From Prevotellaceae bacterium UBA1720 (GTDB taxonomy: Bacteria; Bacteroidota; Bacteroidia; Bacteroidales; Bacteroidaceae), in assembly GCA_002317475.1 (NCBI GenBank), contig DCIS01000129.1:1-17022 (forward strand): a stretch of DNA of 17,022 nt, in the 5' to 3' direction. The number at the start of each line of letters is the position of its first letter. Position 1 is the first letter of the stretch. The position numbers were made by a program, and so were the translations under genes. The notes under the pieces are model-generated. The model made no database searches. It was not told the DNA's origin and saw only the letters and a list, made by a program, of their open reading frames with translations. Shown here piece after piece: positions 12,646-17,022 of this stretch.

Positions 12646-15566
12646 TTCTTCCAAAGATTAAAATCTGAAAATTCCACCCAAGCCTTGTTACCACTATAGG
12701 TGGTTTGGTAGAGACCTACCTTTACTTTATTATCTCTCAGCAGACTCGCATTAACGGGACTTCCTGGCATCTCTGTCCAACGAACGCCATCCTTTGAGGT
12801 ACGGGCATGGATGAGGTTGCCCGTGCGTTGCAGTTGAAGGTAAGGATCATAGTCCCAACCCAACTGATTGGGGTATTGCGGACGTCCATGACGCGTGACG
12901 GTGGTAAGCATATTACCACAGTTATAGTTGGGGAAGACGCCCAAATGAACGAGGTTCTGTGCATGTTCACCCTCATTAGCAAGGATAATGATACCACCCT
13001 CATTATAGGCTGGTGTGTTGTGACGATCACGACCCATAATATCGCTGACGCGCACTTGCAAGAGGAAATCGCCCTCAGCATCGTAGAGTTTCATCGGTCC
13101 GTTATGAGAGGGGTCACGGTCAAGGTTCTTGTCCTGACTCTCTAATCGTACAGCCTCCTTTTCGGAAATCAAGGTGTAGCTTTCCGCAGTCATGCCTTCG
13201 AGCGAAGCTTGGAGTTCTGCACTATGACCCTCATCATCGCGAACGGTGACAGAGAAAGTCTTGTCAGAGGGTTTCACGCTATAGATGCCCGAAGAGAAGT
13301 CCAAACGACCGGAACGAACCGTCTTGCCATCTTTGTCGGTAAGGGTGATGCTGACCAGATTGGGGCCTATCCCCTCTGCCTTTAATTGTAATGAACTAAG
13401 GTCGAAGGTACCACGATCATCAGTATCGCTCTTGGCCTTGTATTCCTCCTGTACCTCCTGGGCAGAAAGACTACGATCATAGAGTTTCAGGGAATGAATG
13501 TATCCACTAAAACCATCGCCTCCATGTTGATCTGCACCAATGGTGATGGGGCCTTGAGGACGAAGCATCAGGAAATTGTTCTTCTCGTGAACCAACTTGC
13601 CATTGAGGTAGCAACGCTCGTTCCACCCATCGTAGGTCACGGTCCAGTGCTGCCACTTACCTTCCCCGGCTGCGATCTCGCGAGGCATACCAATGCTCTC
13701 AAATGAACCGGCATGGTTCATCAGTCCTGTGGTGTTGTCACGACCATTTCCGAACTGCAAAGAAGTGAGATCACCCGACTGTGGGCAAACGCTGACAATG
13801 CACTCCTCTGGTCCTACCGAGGGATTGAGTACCCAGGCAGAGAGCGTGAAAGCTGAATTGTAACGGAAGTTCTCAGGACAATCGTATGTGGTCTTGATGC
13901 TTTGTGTTCCATCGAAATAATAGCCATATTTGCCCTTCACTACTTCACGAATTAGAGACTCGGACCCCCCAGCCCCCTTTAGGGGGAGAAAGTTACGTGA
14001 GAAGGATGAGGAGGAAGAGTGGGATGGGTCTGCATTGAGCTCAAAAACTAAGCCGTTAGGATAGTTGATGCGTTCCTCTGCCTCCACATCCTTCTTGTGC
14101 AAGTTGGGATAACCTGCCTCCACGGCTTGCATATCAAGATTCGGCATTGGGGGAAGAAGAGCCTCGGGGTCATTCTTCTTGGTGGCATTATAGACCTTAA
14201 CATTCCATAGTGCTCCGAAATGTCCGTTCTTCTGGGTGTCGGTGATGGTGATGCGCACATAGCGTGCCTTGGCCTCCGCCTTCTCGATAAGAGGTGAACC
14301 GGCATTGCGATTCTGGGTCTTGTCGGCATACATGCTCCACAACTGACCATCGACAGAGGTCTCCACCTTATACTGATAGAAGAAGGTAGGATACTCCATC
14401 TGCAACCATACTTGATTGAACTTCTGCACCTTGCCCAAGTCTATCTGTAACCAAGAAGCGCCTTGGTTGTTAGCAGGACGCCAAAGGGTGGCATTGTTGT
14501 CATCCACAGCATACTCGGCCTTGAAGTCATCACCCAGTACCGAAGAGGCTGTCACCTTAGCTTGATAGGCAAGGTTCTTGGCTACGTTTTTCTGTGCTTT
14601 CTTCTGCAACGAAACAGGCAGAACACCATCGTGCGTAGGTTTAATGGGCAGGATATTGCCCTCGGCATCAAACTCCAGTTTGTCTATGCACAACTGACGG
14701 TTGAAACCGTGTACCGAATGGGGATTGTTGTGACGATGATAGACGATATAGTACTGGTCGCCATCCACCAGAATAGAGTGATGACCGGGACCATGAACAG
14801 TACCGTCGCTGTTGGTCTTGAGGATGCAACCCTTGTACTCATAAGGACCGGTAGGACTCGTGGTGCTCACACCATACTGCACACGATATGTGTCATCATG
14901 ACAACTACCTGAACTATAGGTAAAATAGTACTTCCCGTCCTTCTTGAACACGAAAGGTGCCTCAAAGAAGTCCTTCAGTTGGGTGTTGGGCACAAGACCT
15001 TTGTCCGTGAACGACTTGCCATCAGGAGCCAGTTTGGCCCATCCGCAACCCGACTTCTCATAGATACCCCAGGTTCCTACAAAGATGTAGCGTGAGCCAT
15101 CATCATCCGTAAAGACCATGGGGTCAAGGGTGATGGCCATAGGATCGCAGTAACGGTCGGGCATCAGTACGGCATCAGCCCTTCCCAACATATTGCGCCA
15201 TGGTCCCACGGGTGAATCGCTTTCTCCCACATGGATCATACAAGGTTCACAATAGTAGTAGTGATACTTGCCTTCGGCCGTCTGAATGACATCAGGTGCC
15301 CATACCACCTCAGTCGTGGGCCAGTTCATCACCACATTACGCCAGTTCACGAAGTCCTTGGACATCCACACCTGAGCCGGACCATAACCATTGCCCGTAC
15401 CATCCGTGGTGGCATAAATATAAAAGGTGTCGCCAAACTTGCGTATCGTAGGGTCAGCAAAATAACCTGGAATGAAAGGATTACCCGCACCAGGAGCATT
15501 CCAGGCAGTCTGTGCCTGAGCACCAACACTCAGAACAAGGAGGAGAAAATACAGAATTCTTTTCAT
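12642..15566 (-). CDS. Multidomain GH43 glycosidase with CBM32-like and LamG domains
   Basis: A 974-residue exported enzyme, signal peptide MKRILYFLLLVLSVGAQA. Residues about 25-320 are a GH43 five-blade propeller. Its three acids are visible: base Asp38 (YFADPTI), Asp148 (ITLDPMVFTDDDG) and general acid Glu202 (DFFEAPFVF). Residues about 325-465 are an F5/8 type C (CBM32-like) domain (SWLQIDLGKVQKFNQVWLQ). About 545-705 is a LamG/concanavalin-like domain (WQHWTVTYDGWNERCYLNG). About 780-974 is a second lectin-like beta domain. GH43 enzymes act mostly on arabinose or xylose side chains and some galactans; the adjacent GH127 favours an arabinose-containing substrate. Residues 517-537 (Ser-rich, then LPLKGAGGSES) are encoded by a palindromic repeat and look inserted. 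Confidence 0.9.
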   Translation of the reverse strand: MKRILYFLLLVLSVGAQAQTAWNAPGAGNPFIPGYFADPTIRKFGDTFYIYATTDGTGNGYGPAQVWMSKDFVNWRNVVMNWPTTEVVWAPDVIQTAEGKYHYYYCEPCMIHVGESDSPVGPWRNMLGRADAVLMPDRYCDPMAITLDPMVFTDDDGSRYIFVGTWGIYEKSGCGWAKLAPDGKSFTDKGLVPNTQLKDFFEAPFVFKKDGKYYFTYSSGSCHDDTYRVQYGVSTTSPTGPYEYKGCILKTNSDGTVHGPGHHSILVDGDQYYIVYHRHNNPHSVHGFNRQLCIDKLEFDAEGNILPIKPTHDGVLPVSLQKKAQKNVAKNLAYQAKVTASSVLGDDFKAEYAVDDNNATLWRPANNQGASWLQIDLGKVQKFNQVWLQMEYPTFFYQYKVETSVDGQLWSMYADKTQNRNAGSPLIEKAEAKARYVRITITDTQKNGHFGALWNVKVYNATKKNDPEALLPPMPNLDMQAVEAGYPNLHKKDVEAEERINYPNGLVFELNADPSHSSSSSFSRNFLPLKGAGGSESLIREVVKGKYGYYFDGTQSIKTTYDCPENFRYNSAFTLSAWVLNPSVGPEECIVSVCPQSGDLTSLQFGNGRDNTTGLMNHAGSFESIGMPREIAAGEGKWQHWTVTYDGWNERCYLNGKLVHEKNNFLMLRPQGPITIGADQHGGDGFSGYIHSLKLYDRSLSAQEVQEEYKAKSDTDDRGTFDLSSLQLKAEGIGPNLVSITLTDKDGKTVRSGRLDFSSGIYSVKPSDKTFSVTVRDDEGHSAELQASLEGMTAESYTLISEKEAVRLESQDKNLDRDPSHNGPMKLYDAEGDFLLQVRVSDIMGRDRHNTPAYNEGGIIILANEGEHAQNLVHLGVFPNYNCGNMLTTVTRHGRPQYPNQLGWDYDPYLQLQRTGNLIHARTSKDGVRWTEMPGSPVNASLLRDNKVKVGLYQTTYSGNKAWVEFSDFNLWKK
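13961..14018. repeat. Palindromic repeat inserted in frame in the GH43 gene
   Basis: The + strand reads GGACCCCCCAG, then CCCCCTTTAGGGGG (13973-13986), then GAGAAAG and a run of GAGGA-like repeats. On the coding strand this gives a Ser-rich stretch followed by LPLKGAGGSES (residues 517-537) in the linker between the CBM32-like and LamG domains. The C-run/G-run core resembles the argC insertion and differs from surrounding coding sequence. It keeps the frame open. Outer limits are approximate. Confidence 0.55.
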
Positions 15567-15597
15567 CTGTCTGTCTTTTTATCATTCTTTCATTCTA

Positions 15598-17022
15598 TCA
15601 CTTCTTCAACCCTTCTATCGCCTTGGTAATCATATCCTTGGTACCACTTCCGTCATTGACATAGCGAACGACCATACGGGCATAGTTGAGAGCCTCGCGC
15701 TTCTGAGGTGTAGAAGCACCATTCTGACGAACCTGTTCGATGAGGGCTGTCAGTTCGGTCAGATCCTCGGGTTCTGCCAGATTACCAGGACGCATACTGA
15801 TGATAGCCACATTGAGCGAAGAAGCCATGTAATCGATATCCTCCTGAACTAATGTCCTGTTGTTCTTGTCCTGTGTCTTGGCAATGAGTTCTTCTGCCTC
15901 GGCAATCTTCTCCTGCAGACGCTTGAAGCCATGAGGAGCCCAGTCAGTAGCCTTCCGTTCACGTGCCATCTGTAGTTTCTCCTTCAGTACAGTAAGATCA
16001 AGATTGCCCGAAGCGGCTTTTTTGGCAGAGCCAGAAGGGATATTGAGACGGAGATAATGGGTAGTATGCTCACGAGTCACATAGTAGTCGGGCAGGAACT
16101 GTTTGCCATCAATTGCCAAAGTATAGGGAGCTTTTCCCGTTTCTGTAAGTTCATCAAGAGCTGGTGAGAGTGAGACACTTGCCTCCTCCCAGGTGTGGAT
16201 GTCGGGTGAAGTCATGACCATGGGTCCATACATCAAAGTGCCTACCCACTGTGAAGCATAAGGTTGGGTCTTACCATCCACCAGAGCTTGATCCATCTTA
16301 TCTGGAGCATAGAAGATGTGCTTGCAGAAGGGCATGATCACCTCAACTACATCATCCGCAGACCACTGGCGCTGAGGAATCTCTACGTACGAACAGGGTT
16401 GGTATTTCTTGGCAATGGACTTGCCATTCAGACGAACATCAAAACCACTGACTGCCCAGTAAGGCACGCGCAGTTTGAGAGCAAAATCACCACCAGAGAA
16501 GGTCAGACGAGAGTGTTCGGCAGGCCATTCGCACTCCTGTTTGATGCTAACGTCTCCCCAACGAGCTTCGGTAGGCAGGTAGAGACCAACATAGAGCGTG
16601 TTCTCATTGGCGAAATAGGTAGCCTCTTGGTACTTTACATGATTCTCTGCACCTGTACCTCCACAACAAGTCTCTTGGGGTGTAGGACTGCCGAAAGGTT
16701 TCGTGGCATTCAGACCCACGGCATACTGATAGCATACACCGTATTCCTCGGGATGAACAGAACCGACAAGCTGGTTGTACATCACACGTTCGTAATAATC
16801 CATATAACGTGCATCATCAGGGTCAAAGCAGTTGAGATCCTTAGTGAGCTTCGCCAGATTATAGGCACAACAGGTCTCATTGAGGTCGGGATTATTGGTA
16901 CGCTGACCACGGAAATCTGTCATCATGTTGGTGTTCATGCTGGCGGTCTGTGTATAAGGTTGACGCCACATCTCACCATTGCCCACACCACCCATAGCGT
17001 AGGCATAACGACCCTGGATGAG
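15598..17022 (-). CDS. Glycoside hydrolase family 127/146 (beta-L-arabinofuranosidase type), 5' end outside window
   Basis: The C-terminal 474 residues of a DUF1680-type enzyme; the frame runs open through base 17022 (LIQGRYAYAMGGVGNGE), so the N-terminal signal and half the barrel are missing. The zinc-cysteine active site of GH127 is intact: Glu and Cys of NETC, and the Cys pair in ETCCGGTGAENHVKY, one of which is the nucleophile in characterised members. These remove beta-L-arabinofuranose from plant arabinans or hydroxyproline-linked sugars. A beta-sandwich follows, then a helical C-terminal domain (LKEKLQMARERKATDW onward, about 130 residues) resembling FIVAR-like modules. The GH43 gene starts 31 bases downstream, so both are likely in one operon. 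Confidence 0.9.
   Translation of the reverse strand, partial: LIQGRYAYAMGGVGNGEMWRQPYTQTASMNTNMMTDFRGQRTNNPDLNETCCAYNLAKLTKDLNCFDPDDARYMDYYERVMYNQLVGSVHPEEYGVCYQYAVGLNATKPFGSPTPQETCCGGTGAENHVKYQEATYFANENTLYVGLYLPTEARWGDVSIKQECEWPAEHSRLTFSGGDFALKLRVPYWAVSGFDVRLNGKSIAKKYQPCSYVEIPQRQWSADDVVEVIMPFCKHIFYAPDKMDQALVDGKTQPYASQWVGTLMYGPMVMTSPDIHTWEEASVSLSPALDELTETGKAPYTLAIDGKQFLPDYYVTREHTTHYLRLNIPSGSAKKAASGNLDLTVLKEKLQMARERKATDWAPHGFKRLQEKIAEAEELIAKTQDKNNRTLVQEDIDYMASSLNVAIISMRPGNLAEPEDLTELTALIEQVRQNGASTPQKREALNYARMVVRYVNDGSGTKDMITKAIEGLKK

Noticed and set aside
12142..12699. + strand frame opposite the DUF6055 gene
   Set aside because: Shadow of a gene with signal peptide and HExxH motif; no supporting promoter or homologous motif.
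1..17022. CRISPR array or phage region
   Set aside because: No regularly spaced short direct repeats and no phage structural or integrase genes were seen on reading.

Overview
The window looks like chromosomal DNA of a Bacteroidales bacterium, most likely Prevotellaceae. Three things point there. Arginine is made by the succinylated route (ArgF' resembles Bacteroides N-succinylornithine carbamoyltransferase). The two clear promoters have the Bacteroidetes form TTTG-N20-TAnnTTTG. A secreted GH127/GH43/DUF6055/GH97 polysaccharide cluster is present. Genus is inferred from remembered protein families, since no search was possible.

Layout. Bases 1-8908 (+ strand) carry an arginine/proline locus: argG (3' end), a PspC-domain gene, argC, argD, proC, proB, proA, then an AMP-forming acyl-CoA synthetase with its own promoter, then argF'. 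All the amino-acid genes start from glutamate. Many joints are tight: argD/proC and proB/proA overlap as ATGA. Bases 8909-9256 hold no protein gene; they contain argF' termination hairpins, a tRNA-Phe(GAA) on the - strand with its terminator, and the tRNA promoter. Bases 9257-17022 (- strand) carry a glycan-degradation operon, in transcription order GH127 (cut by the window end), GH43-CBM32-LamG, a DUF6055 HExxH protein, and GH97.

The most unusual content is a family of palindromic repeats laid over these genes. A 483-bp unit at 7454-7936 has perfect 35-bp inverted ends, each folding into a 7-bp hairpin, around a single gene for a Vsr-like DUF559 nuclease. A 221-bp unit at 1626-1846 has the same ends and shared subterminal sequence but no intact gene, so it looks like a deletion derivative. 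Both lie exactly between the stop of one gene and the ATG of the next (argC|argD and synthetase|argF'). Removing the short one would restore a TAATG stop-start overlap. More GC-rich palindromes sit in frame inside argC (886-930) and the GH43 gene (about 13961-14018), and a related fragment lies between the DUF6055 and GH97 genes. Together they suggest a nuclease-bearing mobile palindrome family with gene-less and in-frame offspring. Mobility itself is not demonstrated by this one sequence.
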